The position numbers were made by a program, and so were the translations under genes. This document shows positions 15,943 through 23,893 of a stretch of DNA of 32,259 nucleotides, in pieces; the stretch's first letter is position 1; each line of letters begins with the position of its first letter. Source of the stretch: Nostoc sp. XA010 (GTDB lineage Bacteria > Cyanobacteriota > Cyanobacteriia > Cyanobacteriales > Nostocaceae). The DNA lies in the NCBI RefSeq assembly GCF_020829625.1, contig NZ_JAIVFX010000046.1, forward strand, positions 1 through 32,259. Direction: 5' to 3'. Under the pieces are notes generated by a model. That model saw only the letters and a list, made by a program, of their open reading frames with translations, ran no database searches and had not been told where the DNA came from.

Positions 15943-17049
15943 CTAAAAAATCACACCCCCATCCTGAAACAGTGGCAATTGAATTACTTGGGTTTGTTTG
16001 GCGTTATCCAAATTGGACAAGGAAATGCCCAGTAACCTAATACTGCGGTTTTCTAGATCAATGGACTCAAACAGCGCTTTGGCTATCTCAAAAATCGTAG
16101 AGAGTTCACTGATGGGAGCAAGCATTGTCTTACTGCGGGTTATCTGATGATAGTCAGAAAACTTGACTTTCAGAGTTAATGTGCGTCCTTGTGTTTCGTG
16201 CTGCTCTAACCGTTGCTCCACTATCTGGGCAATCTGTTCGAGTTCCTGCAACATCTGACCGACATCGCTTAAGTCCTGTGCAAACGAGGTTTCTGCACCG
16301 ATGGACTTACGAACCCGATTCGCCTCAACTGGGCGGTCATCTTCTGCTCTGGCAATTTTGTAGTAATATTGCCCTGCTTTACCAAAGTGGTGTGTTAGCT
16401 CCAAGAGCGATCGCTCCTTCAAATCTGCGCCAGTATGAATGCCGAGTAAGTGCATCTTCGCCGCCGTAACTTCTCCAATGCCGTGAAATTTTTCAATTGG
16501 CAGTTGCTCTACAAAGGCGATCGCTTCCTCCGGTAAAATCACCGTCAGTCCGTTGGGTTTATTTTGACCGGATGCCATTTTTGCTAGAAACTTGTTAATT
16601 GACACGCCTGCGGTTGCCGTCAACTGAGTTTCCTGGAAAATTGCAGTTTTAATATATCTTGCAATCGTAGAAGCATAGGTGATGTTTTGCTTATTCTCAG
16701 TCACATCCAGGTATGCTTCGTCTAGTGCAACTCCTTCCACTAAATCAGTGTAGCGTTTAAAGATAGCGTGGATTGCAGCAGAAATCTCTCGGTAAACGTC
16801 GAATCTTGGCCTAACAAATATCAGTCCGGGGCATTTTGCGATCGCTGTTACTGACGGCATTGCGGAATGAATACCAAACTTACGAGCTTCATAACTGGCA
16901 GCTGTAACCACACCTCGCTGATTCGGGCTGCCGCCGACCACTAACGGTTTACCTCGGTAGCTAGGATTATCTCGCTGCTCTACTGATGCGTAGAAAGCGT
17001 CCATATCTACATGGATAATTTTTCTAATTGTAGAAGGGCAGCTTTGCAC
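15943..17049 (-). CDS. dinB: DNA polymerase IV, Y family (translesion synthesis)
   Basis: The product has KIIHVDMDAFYASVEQRDNP with the first catalytic Asp, then GVALDEAYLDVT with the Asp-Glu pair of the palm, then the thumb and helix-hairpin-helix GIGEVTAAKMHLLGI, and the little-finger domain to the end (LLGISLSNLD, QLPLFQ). It copies across damaged bases in the SOS response. The frame is open to a GTG at 17103, but I prefer the GTG at 17049 because the operator-like site AGTACACTAGCACT (17091-17104) would otherwise lie in the coding region; the domain proper begins only about ten residues later. At about 368 residues it is full length. It diverges from the CoiA/GIY-YIG gene at 17208, and the 5' end of this gene is duplicated at 19558-19663. 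Confidence 0.93.
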   Translation of the reverse strand: MQSCPSTIRKIIHVDMDAFYASVEQRDNPSYRGKPLVVGGSPNQRGVVTAASYEARKFGIHSAMPSVTAIAKCPGLIFVRPRFDVYREISAAIHAIFKRYTDLVEGVALDEAYLDVTENKQNITYASTIARYIKTAIFQETQLTATAGVSINKFLAKMASGQNKPNGLTVILPEEAIAFVEQLPIEKFHGIGEVTAAKMHLLGIHTGADLKERSLLELTHHFGKAGQYYYKIARAEDDRPVEANRVRKSIGAETSFAQDLSDVGQMLQELEQIAQIVEQRLEQHETQGRTLTLKVKFSDYHQITRSKTMLAPISELSTIFEIAKALFESIDLENRSIRLLGISLSNLDNAKQTQVIQLPLFQDGGVIF

Positions 17050-17090
17050 ACTATTTTTAAGCCGAGTCAATCCTAAACAAGTAATCCTAT

Positions 17091-17104
17091 AGTACACTAG
17101 CACT
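17091..17104. promoter_or_regulatory. LexA-like operator between dinB and the divergent gene
   Basis: AGTACACTAGCACT matches the published cyanobacterial LexA pattern RGTAC-N3-D-GTWC except for one base in the second half. The motif and its flanks (ATAGTACACTAGCACTAG) are kept in the second copy of this intergenic region at 19768-19781, although nearby bases have diverged. The position upstream of dinB fits SOS control. Match is partial, so this is tentative. Confidence 0.4.
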
Positions 17105-17207
17105 AGTCAAAGGGTCATGGGAGTATCTATGCAATTTATTCAAGGCTTGATAGAACTTTCATCTACCTGCTTCGATTAGTTTTTCTATTAATAAGTGAGC
17201 GTGATAA

Positions 17208-17907
17208 ATGTGGCTCAAATATGGTGTGGCATCAGATGGGACATTAATATGTGTTGAAGATGTCTTTCGTGGTAAAACTGAGCTTTTATGCCCTTATTGT
17301 TATGGTAATCTAACTGTTAAAAAAGGCAAAGTTAAACAGCATCACTTTGCATATTCGTTAGCCACGTGTCTACCTGTGGCTACCCGCGATTTCCCAATTT
17401 TACCACTGTACGATAATTTCAATATTTATCTATCGCGTAAAGATTTAGCACAGTTAAAATTGCTGTGGAAAGAATACGGCTCAATCAATTATCCTATCAG
17501 CCCTGGCTTAGTTATCCCAGGTCTACTCAAAGCCTTTATGTTTCAGAAAAACGTCTATTTAAACCCTCCAGCTTATGAATTTACGAATTTGGGCAAAATT
17601 CCTGTTGGAGCCTTGGAATTTAATTTTTTTAACCAAGTGCAAGAGCCACTATTGCTCAAAAAGCTGTTGAAACTGGAGCTAGAAGCCAAACACGCTTTAT
17701 ATAAAAATGCAGCAGATAAGTCATATTGTCTTACTGACTTAACGCTCTATCGCGCTCAATTTCAACAAATTTTATCTTGTACCTTGTATTTCTTGCAGAT
17801 TCAAACACACATTGGCACTTTGTACAAGATAGGAGTTACTACTAGACCTATCCAACAGCGATTGCCAGAAATAGAAGCAGATTTACTTGACCCTTATAAA
17901 ACTGTTG
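17208..17907 (+). pseudogene. CoiA-like/GIY-YIG protein, copy 1, 3' end lost
   Basis: The first ~233 codons match the intact copy at 19882-20781 closely: MWLKYGVASDGTLICVEDV, the zinc-ribbon-like CPYC followed by KVKQHHFAY, a helical middle, and the start of the GIY-YIG-like domain (THIGTLYKIGVTTRPIQQRL). At about 17907, after the codons for KTV, the sequence departs completely and runs antisense into the 3' flank of the FGE pseudogene. The frame stays open to 18476 but those codons are not native. The protein lacks the C-terminal half of the GIY-YIG-like domain, including the VELYFKHRY segment, so it is probably inactive. Confidence 0.85.
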
Positions 17908-17996
17908 ACATCATTACCACCCCAATTGCCCCAGGCCCACTGATTAATGGTACTGCCATTGGTGTAAAAGAAATATCCTCTTTGTCCATAGCTTCA

Positions 17997-19247
17997 TCAT
18001 TCTCTGATGGCGCACACAATACGAAAACCAAAAGAGTTGAGGCGGTCGTCGCGCGAGGAGTAGTTGCGATACGCGGAACGGCAAAATACAGGATTGTCGA
18101 CCCAGGAACCGCCCCGCAGCACGGCATTTCCTTGTATTTGAGAAATATTATTATTTTCGCTATCAAACCATGCACTCCCATCTGTTGGCGCACCTTCATA
18201 GCTACGGTGCCAATCGTCAAGACACCATTCCTAGACATTTCCGTGCATATCGTACAACCCAAAAGCGTTAGCTACCTCAAAGCTGCCCACAGGTGTAGTT
18301 TCCCTTCTGTAGGTTCTTTTTACCCCAGCACCATAAGTATAGTTAGCATTATAATTTGCCAGTTCAGATGTGATTGTTTCCCCAAAATTGAATGGGGTGG
18401 TAGTTCCAGCACGACAGACATATTCCCATTCCGCTTCACTGGGGAGACGATAACTTTTTTTTGTATATTGAGATAAGCGATCGCAAAACTCAACCGCATC
18501 GTACCAAGAAACTGTTTCTACAGGTCGATTTACACCTTTAAAGTTAGATAGATCAAGATCAAGTTCTCGATTTATTTGTGGTAAAGCCGCCACAGCCCCC
18601 CATTCTTCCTGGGTAACAGGATATTTACCTATAAAAAAAGTTGAAACTGTCACTTGGTGTTGAGGACGTTGATCATTGTCGCTTTCTTCTTCAGTTTTTG
18701 CAGCGCCCATCATAAAGCTGCCTTCAGGGATGGACACCATTTTTAGCCCAACGCCATTGGCTAACTCTTCAACAAAACACTGAGATTGCTGACGATGGCG
18801 ATTAATGGTTAAATGGCGACCAGCAGCCAACCGTTCGAGAACGGTTTTTAGATTTTTTTTAGTGACTTTTTCACCAACTACTTCTGATAAAACTTCCCAT
18901 AGCTTAATAGCAACATTCTTTAAGTGACGTACAGAGTATTCTGCTGACGCTGCAATTTGCTCATAAGTTTGATTGGCTAATGTTCCTTGTATTAATAACT
19001 GCTCAGTATTGTTTAAATGTTTTGCTGTTTTAGTAAAAATAATCTCATCTGCAATTTCCAGAGGATTATCTCTACTGATTTGAGCAGATTGATTAACCTC
19101 TATAAGTGCTACGTCAAATTCAAAGGGTTTCAGGTTAAAGCCCACATTCAGCAGGTAAAACCAGAAAAAAGGTATTTTAATCTCAGTGGATTGAAGGTAG
19201 CTAAAGTGAAAACAGAACCACAAGTAAATGTTAAAGATATTGATCAT
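17997..19247 (-). pseudogene. vMAP-N/formylglycine-generating-enzyme-fold protein interrupted by amber codon
   Basis: The N-terminal part (LEIADEIIFTKTAKHLNNTE ... RHLKNVAIKLWEVLSEVVGE) is a helix-turn-helix-like domain of the kind found at the N-terminus of cyanobacterial vWA-MoxR-associated proteins. The FGE-sulfatase fold follows (KMVSIPEGSFMMG, FFIGKYPVTQEEW, VETVSWYDAVEFC, YRLPSEAEWEYVCRAGT, FGLYDMHGNV). At 18231-18233 the Trp expected in GNVWEWC is TAG; the frame then continues perfectly (EWCLDDWHRSYEGAP ... LRGGSW ... GFRIVCAIRE) to TGA at 17997-17999. One base change (TGG to TAG) has therefore split the gene. The start is uncertain: the frame runs to 19247 but overlaps a transposase relic, and the domain starts near residue 55. 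These proteins are typically ligand-binding C-type-lectin-fold modules, not sulfatase activators. Confidence 0.8.
18003..18116 (-). other. Candidate DGR variable region in the FGE C-terminus
   Basis: The minus strand codes for LRGGSWVDNPVFCRSAYRNY then SSRDDRLNSFGFRIVCAIRE, the conserved scaffold of FGE/C-lectin variable regions diversified by retroelements. Scaffold codons are GC-rich and fixed (CGG GGC GGT TCC TGG; TGC CGT TCC GCG). Between them lie codons of the form NNC/NNT (GTC, GAC, AAT, TAC, TCC, CTC, AAC, TCT) that can all be derived from AAC/AAT by changes at adenines. No template repeat or reverse transcriptase is in the window, so any mutagenesis would come from elsewhere. Confidence 0.55.
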
Positions 19248-19480
19248 TTAGGAATAATCGCTGGAATTATAGATGAAATAGGGATTGTGGAGATCATAGA
19301 TCAAGAATTAGGGACTCATGCACAGAGAAAGTCAGTGCAGGACTGGTGGTGAAAGCGATGATTATCAACTGCATGGGGTTTCTAAGCGCCCCATTGTATT
19401 TATTTAGTCAATTTTTTGTGAGAAATCCGAGTTAGAACATCTAATAGGTATTGAAGTAAAAGCTGAACATCTCAACGAAT
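19206..19480 (+). pseudogene. Decayed DUF4277 transposase (IS1634/IS4-type), N-terminal part
   Basis: From a GTG at 19206 the plus strand reads MKTEPQVNVKDIDHLGIIAG then IIDEIGIVEIIDQELGTH, the characteristic start of DUF4277 transposases. A frameshift near 19330 moves the reading to KVSAGLVVKAMIINCMGFLS then APLYLFSQFF, and a second shift near 19420 gives EKSELEHLIGIEVKAEHLNE. The catalytic DDE domain is absent. It is an old fragment that overlaps the 5' end of the FGE pseudogene, and probably marks how this block arrived. Confidence 0.8.
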
Positions 19481-19500
19481 CCAATACAAGCCCGCAATTT

Positions 19501-19554
19501 CATCTCCCGGCATGGCAACCGGGAGTAGTGAAAGATTACTCTTCACTTGAGATG
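19501..19554. repeat. 54-base three-stem (cloverleaf-like) structure
   Basis: CATCTC (19501) pairs with GAGATG (19549-19554); inside, CTCCCGG/CCGGGAG (19504-19510 and 19519-19525) forms a perfect 7-bp hairpin that shares CTC with the outer stem, and AGTGAA/TTCACT (19527-19532 and 19542-19547) forms a second hairpin. The element ends at the junction with the dinB relic. It could be a transposon end or a structured RNA fragment. Confidence 0.4.
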
Positions 19555-19557
19555 GGG

Positions 19558-19663
19558 GCTGCCACCGACGACTAACGGTTTACCTCGGTAGCTAGGGTTA
19601 TCCCTCTGTTCTACCGATGCGTAGAAGGCATCCATATCAACGTGAACTATTTTCCTAGTTCTA
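19558..19663 (-). pseudogene. dinB 5' fragment (second copy)
   Basis: The minus strand reads KIVHVDMDAFYASVEQRDNP then SYRGKPLVVGGSP, nearly the same as the first catalytic motif region of the dinB at 15943-17049, and stops abruptly. Only about 35 codons remain. It keeps the same position and orientation relative to the CoiA/GIY-YIG gene as the intact dinB has to copy 1, so it arose by duplication of that divergent pair. Confidence 0.85.
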
Positions 19664-19767
19664 TCGACAGATTCTTGTCCCAAGGGTAGCTCCACTACAA
19701 GCAGTCTCGCTTTTTACGCACTATGCCTATGCCACGAGCAAATTAAATCCTAAACTACAAATCTTAT

Positions 19768-19781
19768 AGTACACTAGCACT
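19768..19781. promoter_or_regulatory. LexA-like site, second copy
   Basis: AGTACACTAGCACT identical to 17091-17104, about 100 bases upstream of the intact CoiA/GIY-YIG gene. The preservation here, where dinB is dead, suggests the site also serves the divergent gene. Confidence 0.35.
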
Positions 19782-19881
19782 AGTTTGAGCCAAGTTTTGC
19801 ATATCTGCAAATTATTTAAAGCTTGCTTGAACTTTATGCTATCTGCTCGATTGGTTTTTCTGCTAATGAGTGAACGTAACG

Positions 19882-20781
19882 ATGTGGCTTAAATTTGGTA
19901 TAGCCCCAGATGGAAAATTAGTCTGTGTTGAAGATGTTGGTAGTGGTAAAACCGAGCTTTTATGCCCTTACTGTTACGGTAAGCTAACTGCTAAGAAAGG
20001 CAAAATCAAGCAACATCACTTTGCACATTTTTCAGCCACCTGCCTACCTGTAGCTAGCCGTGATTTCCCAATTTTACCACTCTACGATAATTTTAATATT
20101 TACCTATCGCGTACAGATTTAGCACAGTTAAAATTACTGTGGAAAGAATACGGCTCAATCAATTATCCTATCAGCCCCGGTTTAGTTACTCCAGGGCTTC
20201 TCAAAGCTGGAATCTTCCACAAAAACGTGTGTTTAACCCCTCCAGCTTATGAATTTACTAACTTAGGAAAAATTCCTGTTGGGGCGTTAGAATTCAGTTT
20301 ATTCAACGAAGTGCAAGAACCTCTGCTGCTCAGAAAGCTATTGAAACTAGAGCTAGCAGCCAAACACGCCTTATACAAAAACGCAGCAGATAAGTTATAT
20401 TGCCTTACTGACTTAACACTTTATCGCGCTCAATTTCAACGAATTTTATCTTGTTCGCTGTATTTTTTAGAGATTCAAACACACATTGGCACTTTGTACA
20501 AGATAGGAGTTACCGCCAGACCCATCCAACAGCGATTGACAGAAATAGAAACGGATTTACTTATCCCTTATCAAACTGTTGCTATTCAAATACTTGGTAC
20601 TTGGCCACACAGGGGTAATGTAGAACTATATTTTAAACACCGCTATCATAATTACAATTATCGCATTGGTAGTTTAACTGAGTACTTCAAATTTGGCGCT
20701 ACCGATGCTAGCGCTGCCCTACATGAGCTTCAACAAATGAAAGATAAAGGTAAGGATTCAGGTCTAATATTGAGGAAGTAA
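19882..20781 (+). CDS. CoiA-like zinc domain + GIY-YIG-like nuclease domain protein
   Basis: The ATG at 19882 is chosen because it aligns with the start of copy 1 at 17208; a GTG four codons earlier is also in frame. The N-terminus (WLKFGIAPDGKLVCVEDV, CPYCYGKLTAKKGK, QHHFAHFSATC) resembles the zinc-binding front of competence CoiA-type proteins. The middle (about 60-195) is helical and unrecognised. The C-terminus (about 205-280) has LYFLEIQTHIGTLYKIGVTA, then RPIQQRL and VELYFKHRY, the pattern of GIY-YIG/T5orf172 (MUG113) domains with candidate Tyr, Arg and Glu catalytic positions. A nuclease acting on DNA is a reasonable inference. This is the intact member of the duplicated pair; its neighbour dinB is truncated. 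Confidence 0.8.
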   Translation: MWLKFGIAPDGKLVCVEDVGSGKTELLCPYCYGKLTAKKGKIKQHHFAHFSATCLPVASRDFPILPLYDNFNIYLSRTDLAQLKLLWKEYGSINYPISPGLVTPGLLKAGIFHKNVCLTPPAYEFTNLGKIPVGALEFSLFNEVQEPLLLRKLLKLELAAKHALYKNAADKLYCLTDLTLYRAQFQRILSCSLYFLEIQTHIGTLYKIGVTARPIQQRLTEIETDLLIPYQTVAIQILGTWPHRGNVELYFKHRYHNYNYRIGSLTEYFKFGATDASAALHELQQMKDKGKDSGLILRK

Positions 20782-20967
20782 AGAAGGGCGAGACAGGGAG
20801 TTACTAGAATTAGCAATTAGAGCCTGTGCAAAAAAATCAATGACAGACCTGCCTTGACAGGGCGAACGCACGGCATTTCTGAAACCCCTGCTGGATAAGG
20901 ATCTTGACGAAAAAATAGGCTAAATTTAAAAACGTTGAAACCCTTGCTATTAAAGGATTCTTATACT

Positions 20968-21777
20968 TTAGATGCGTTTGCCCTGCCTGCCTTGACGGCG
21001 GCAGGTTTGCACCACTGTTAACAGATGGGCAGTGTGTCTAAACCTGTTCATTGAACGGGAGCCACCACTTACCTTACGTTTCGTCACAGCCAAACGCAGC
21101 GATCGTTCAGCCTGATTGTTATCAGGAGGAATTTCAGGGTAGTCAAGGAAATACCACCATTGAATTGCTTTATCACGCAAAGAGCGTAAAAGGTTGCCGT
21201 CCGTAGCTCCTGCAAGATCAAGCCACTGATGGAGTGAGGAATACAATTTAGATTTGAATTGATTGACCCAATCGTTGTAACTGGTGGAGTCAAGAGTCTC
21301 AAACCATCGAGCATAATTCCTAAAAGCTTCATCAATTAAATCAACAAAAGCTTCGCCAATAGCTTGGTTGTGAAGACCTGGAAGAATAATTAGTTTTTTG
21401 AAGTGTCGGCGTAGATGAGCCAAACATTTCTGCTGGGCAAAAGCTGGATAGCCGTTGTAAACGCTAAAATCATCGCTGCTGAGTACCCCTGCATACTCAG
21501 TCCCTAAAATTGTTTCTAATTCGGATCGTGAACGAGTGTCAGCAGCAGTAAACAGGCAGAAATCAGAATTGGCAACTACCCACAACCATTCTTTGATTCC
21601 TTTGACTGACCAAGGCGTTTCATCCACATGAATGTTAGGTTGTGTCTGTTTTACCCAATTACTTAACTCACTAACACTCGGTTCAATGGCTTGAGTTATT
21701 CGTTCATTGGTTGACAAAAACCTCACAGAATTGTTTTTAAACTCTTGATGACATAGCTCTAATGCATCTGATTCCAT
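20968..21777 (-). pseudogene. IS66-family transposase, N-terminally truncated
   Basis: The 269-residue frame has the DDE core of IS66 transposases: HVDETPWSVKG (first Asp), GVLSSDDFSVYNGYP (second Asp), CLAHLRRHFKKL and NNQAERSLRLAVTKRKVSGG with the catalytic Glu. Full IS66 transposases are about 450-530 residues with N-terminal leucine-zipper and zinc-finger parts, which are missing here; the sequence upstream of 21777 is unrelated. TnpA/TnpB partners are not seen. It is probably inactive. Confidence 0.85.
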
Positions 21778-22081
21778 ACTCCTACCCTTGAGAAATTTTT
21801 GGACTGAGTTTCGTTTTATAAGTAACTTGAGAAGTCCCGTAAAAATATCTTATTAAACAGATTTCATTACCCGTTATTGAATAAGAGTAATCTACTATAA
21901 TTGGTCAATTTATTAATTTCTCTCACTCCGAATCCTCTAACATACCCGTCAATAATTCCGACATCTCCTATAGGTCTTTATTCCGGTTATTGGTACGAAA
22001 ACACGGGAAGGACTATGCAGATTATAAATACGAGGAAGAGGAGGAGGAAGAATAACTTTGTGCTGACATGAACGACCATAA

Positions 22082-22110
22082 GCGATGCCTGCGGCGGGCT
22101 ACGCCTACGC
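22082..22110. repeat. Interspersed Nostocales repeat
   Basis: The GCGATGCCTGCGGCGGGCTA sequence followed by CGCCTACGC is a GC-rich dispersed repeat familiar from Nostoc and Anabaena intergenic DNA. A related degenerate element (AGCGTATCGTAGAGAAGGCG) is seen near 15911-15930, just after dinB. Confidence 0.55.
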
Positions 22111-22131
22111 TGATGAATTAGCTCTCACTGA

Positions 22132-22315
22132 TGGAATGGCACGCTTGATTTATGTGAAACCTCCTTGCTGGCTATCTTGTTGGGGGTGGGTTGCAGCTTC
22201 GTGTGTTCCAGACAATTGAATGCCAGTACCTTAAGGAGTTCAACATCTTCTTAATTCCTCACACCCTTTCATCCAGAAATACCAGGGATTTACGTTTCAC
22301 AAGCGTGCCATTCCA
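22132..22315. mobile_element. 184-base element with 16-base terminal inverted repeats
   Basis: TGGAATGGCACGCTTG at 22132-22147 is the exact inverse of 22300-22315. Just inside, GTGAAAC and GTTTCAC extend the symmetry imperfectly. There is no coding capacity, so it fits a non-autonomous (MITE-like) element or the ends of a deleted insertion sequence. Confidence 0.5.
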
Positions 22316-22371
22316 CTTACCACCCTTAAGGCTAATTCCCCTTCTTTACCGTTGCCAACTTCCTTTGACGG

Positions 22372-22662
22372 CTACAAATCAAAGTCAAGGCTAAATGTTT
22401 CTCCATCAGAATCCTCTTGTTCCTCCTCTGTAATTTGAGTTGAACTCCAAGAGGTAAGTTTGTTATCTTCAGTATTAATTGGCGTGAAAGCTACTTGTTG
22501 TGTGGGAAATGCACCCTTCCTGAAAGCAAAATAGCAATCAATGATAAAGTAGAGCGTCTCCAGGTAACTCTTGCCTAGTTGCTGTGATTCGGCAGATATC
22601 CGCTCACGGTAGCTATCTTTGATCCGAACTTTTTCTGGGGTTAAGTCAAGTTTGTCTGCCAT
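22372..22662 (-). CDS. Probable ParR-like adaptor of the actin-type partition system
   Basis: The ATG at 22662 starts five bases after... the actin-like gene's stop (22668-22670); a GTG at 22671 overlapping that stop is an alternative. The 96-residue product has a basic, helix-rich N-terminal part (KLDLTPEKVRIKDSYRERIS, LGKSYLETLYFIIDCYFAFR) and an acidic tail (EEEQEDSDGETFSLDFDL). Size, position directly after the actin-like gene and the charge pattern fit a ParR-like centromere-binding adaptor whose acidic C-terminus contacts the filament. The sequence itself is not diagnostic, so this rests mainly on context. Confidence 0.6.
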   Translation of the reverse strand: MADKLDLTPEKVRIKDSYRERISAESQQLGKSYLETLYFIIDCYFAFRKGAFPTQQVAFTPINTEDNKLTSWSSTQITEEEQEDSDGETFSLDFDL

Positions 22663-22667
22663 TGCGA

Positions 22668-23627
22668 TCACTTAATAGATGTAGATGCTGGATTCTTGGC
22701 AAAAATAGTTTTTGCCATTTCTAAAAGCCCAAAGACATTCGCTTCCACCGGATTGTCCAGGATTTTGAAGCCGTTTTTCTCCAACAGCTTCTTAAATCCT
22801 GGTAAGAGGCAGCCTCCACCAATCGCCCAGATTTCATCCCCTTGGTGCTTGGCATCAAGTGTCAAATTCACCACTTTCTTCAAGTATTTTTCATACCAAT
22901 CTTTCAAACAAGGGCTGTATATATCTTTGATATCAATGTCACGGCTGTATCGGGTATGCCCCATTTCCAAACAAAATCGGATTTTGGATGGATCTCCGAT
23001 TTTTCCGCCATTTAAATGTTTCATTTTTTGGGAGATATCATCGATGAGAACTTCTACACCGATAGGGTAGGCAGTGTGAACTTCTCGCTGACCCCGGTTA
23101 TAACGAGAATACAAAGTCGTACCATTGCCAAAGTCTAAAATGGTTAATTTCTTGGGTAGTGGATGCCCAAACAATGCACCCATTCCCTCTAGTACGACTT
23201 TAACCACTTCTACTTTCACGTCTGATTGCTTGCCAGCAAGTATTGGCTGATATTCTCCATTGAGTACTTTTTGTAATTCGTTAGCCAAACCAACATCATG
23301 TAGGCTGACGACTAATTTTAAGTGCCAAGCCTTACGGTGTGGGAGATGTGCCAATGCACCTAATAAAGTCAATAATGCGTTGTTGACTTTATTTTCATTA
23401 TTATCGGTGTTCCGGTCAAAATAATTTCCTGTACGGTAAGCTGACTCTCCAACGGTGTAAGCACTGCCGTTAAAAACTACACGTCCTGGAACATCTTCCA
23501 TCTCGGCATTAGTTATATAGCTGGGGACACGAACTACTTCAAAGCCATCGACTAAAAGTTTGAGACTTCCATAACCGTTATCGAACCCCGCAGGAAAAAT
23601 TTTTTGCAACGTGTGAATGTTTGACAT
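22668..23627 (-). CDS. Actin-like plasmid segregation ATPase (ParM/Alp type)
   Basis: The ATG at 23627 is preferred; a GTG six codons upstream (23645) is also in frame. The 319-residue product has the actin/Hsp70-type nucleotide motifs: phosphate-1 PAGFDNGYGSLKLL near the N-terminus, phosphate-2 LTILDFGNGTTLYSRYNRG in the middle, and the adenosine motif IWAIGGGCLLPGFKKLL near the C-terminus. It would polymerise with ATP and push plasmid copies apart, using the small downstream protein (22372-22662) and the repeat cluster at 23753-23893 as likely adaptor and centromere. Length is normal for ParM-like proteins. Confidence 0.85.
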   Translation of the reverse strand: MSNIHTLQKIFPAGFDNGYGSLKLLVDGFEVVRVPSYITNAEMEDVPGRVVFNGSAYTVGESAYRTGNYFDRNTDNNENKVNNALLTLLGALAHLPHRKAWHLKLVVSLHDVGLANELQKVLNGEYQPILAGKQSDVKVEVVKVVLEGMGALFGHPLPKKLTILDFGNGTTLYSRYNRGQREVHTAYPIGVEVLIDDISQKMKHLNGGKIGDPSKIRFCLEMGHTRYSRDIDIKDIYSPCLKDWYEKYLKKVVNLTLDAKHQGDEIWAIGGGCLLPGFKKLLEKNGFKILDNPVEANVFGLLEMAKTIFAKNPASTSIK

Positions 23628-23752
23628 AGGCCCCAAGTAATACACAATAAGTTGTGAAAATTATCTGTTCAAGTGATCTGCAAGAGCAAGAGAAAGAAGA
23701 ATAAAATAATTTCCCCTTATTTTCCCAACTCAAGAGCTTATCATAAACCCTT

Positions 23753-23893
23753 GGGGGCTAAATGGGGTACAAATTGTCAGTCAGTCAAATATACCCCATT
23801 TAGCACCTATATGCACCCTATATAGGGGTCAAAATTTCATCAAAGTCCTGAACTATTGTTGGGGTATATATAGCCCCCATATAGCCCCCAATA
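23753..23893. promoter_or_regulatory. Repeat cluster upstream of the actin-like operon (parC-like)
   Basis: Four related modules of G/C blocks flanking A/T cores are packed here: GCTAAATGGGGTA (23757) and its perfect inverse TACCCCATTTAGC (23792), the palindrome CCCTATATAGGG (23816-23827), and TATATAGCCCCC repeated with an 11-base period (23868-23890) next to GGGGTATATATA. Location about 125 bases upstream of the parM-like start and the regular geometry fit a centromere and autoregulatory operator bound by the ParR-like protein. Confidence 0.6.

Larger units (their letters stand above)
21778..22371. other. Gene-free region with repeats
   Basis: No supported gene. It holds an interspersed cyanobacterial repeat near 22083 and a 184-base inverted-repeat-bounded element (22132-22315), listed separately. 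The short plus-strand frame at 22191 lies mostly inside that element and has no gene-like features. Confidence 0.45.

Noticed and set aside
17894..18262. Separate 122-codon minus-strand protein over the FGE 3' end
   Set aside because: It is a shifted frame; the conserved FGE C-terminus is read in the frame of the upstream part after the amber codon.
17908..18476. C-terminal extension of CoiA-like copy 1
   Set aside because: The frame is open only by chance; the bases are the antisense of the FGE pseudogene and its 3' flank.
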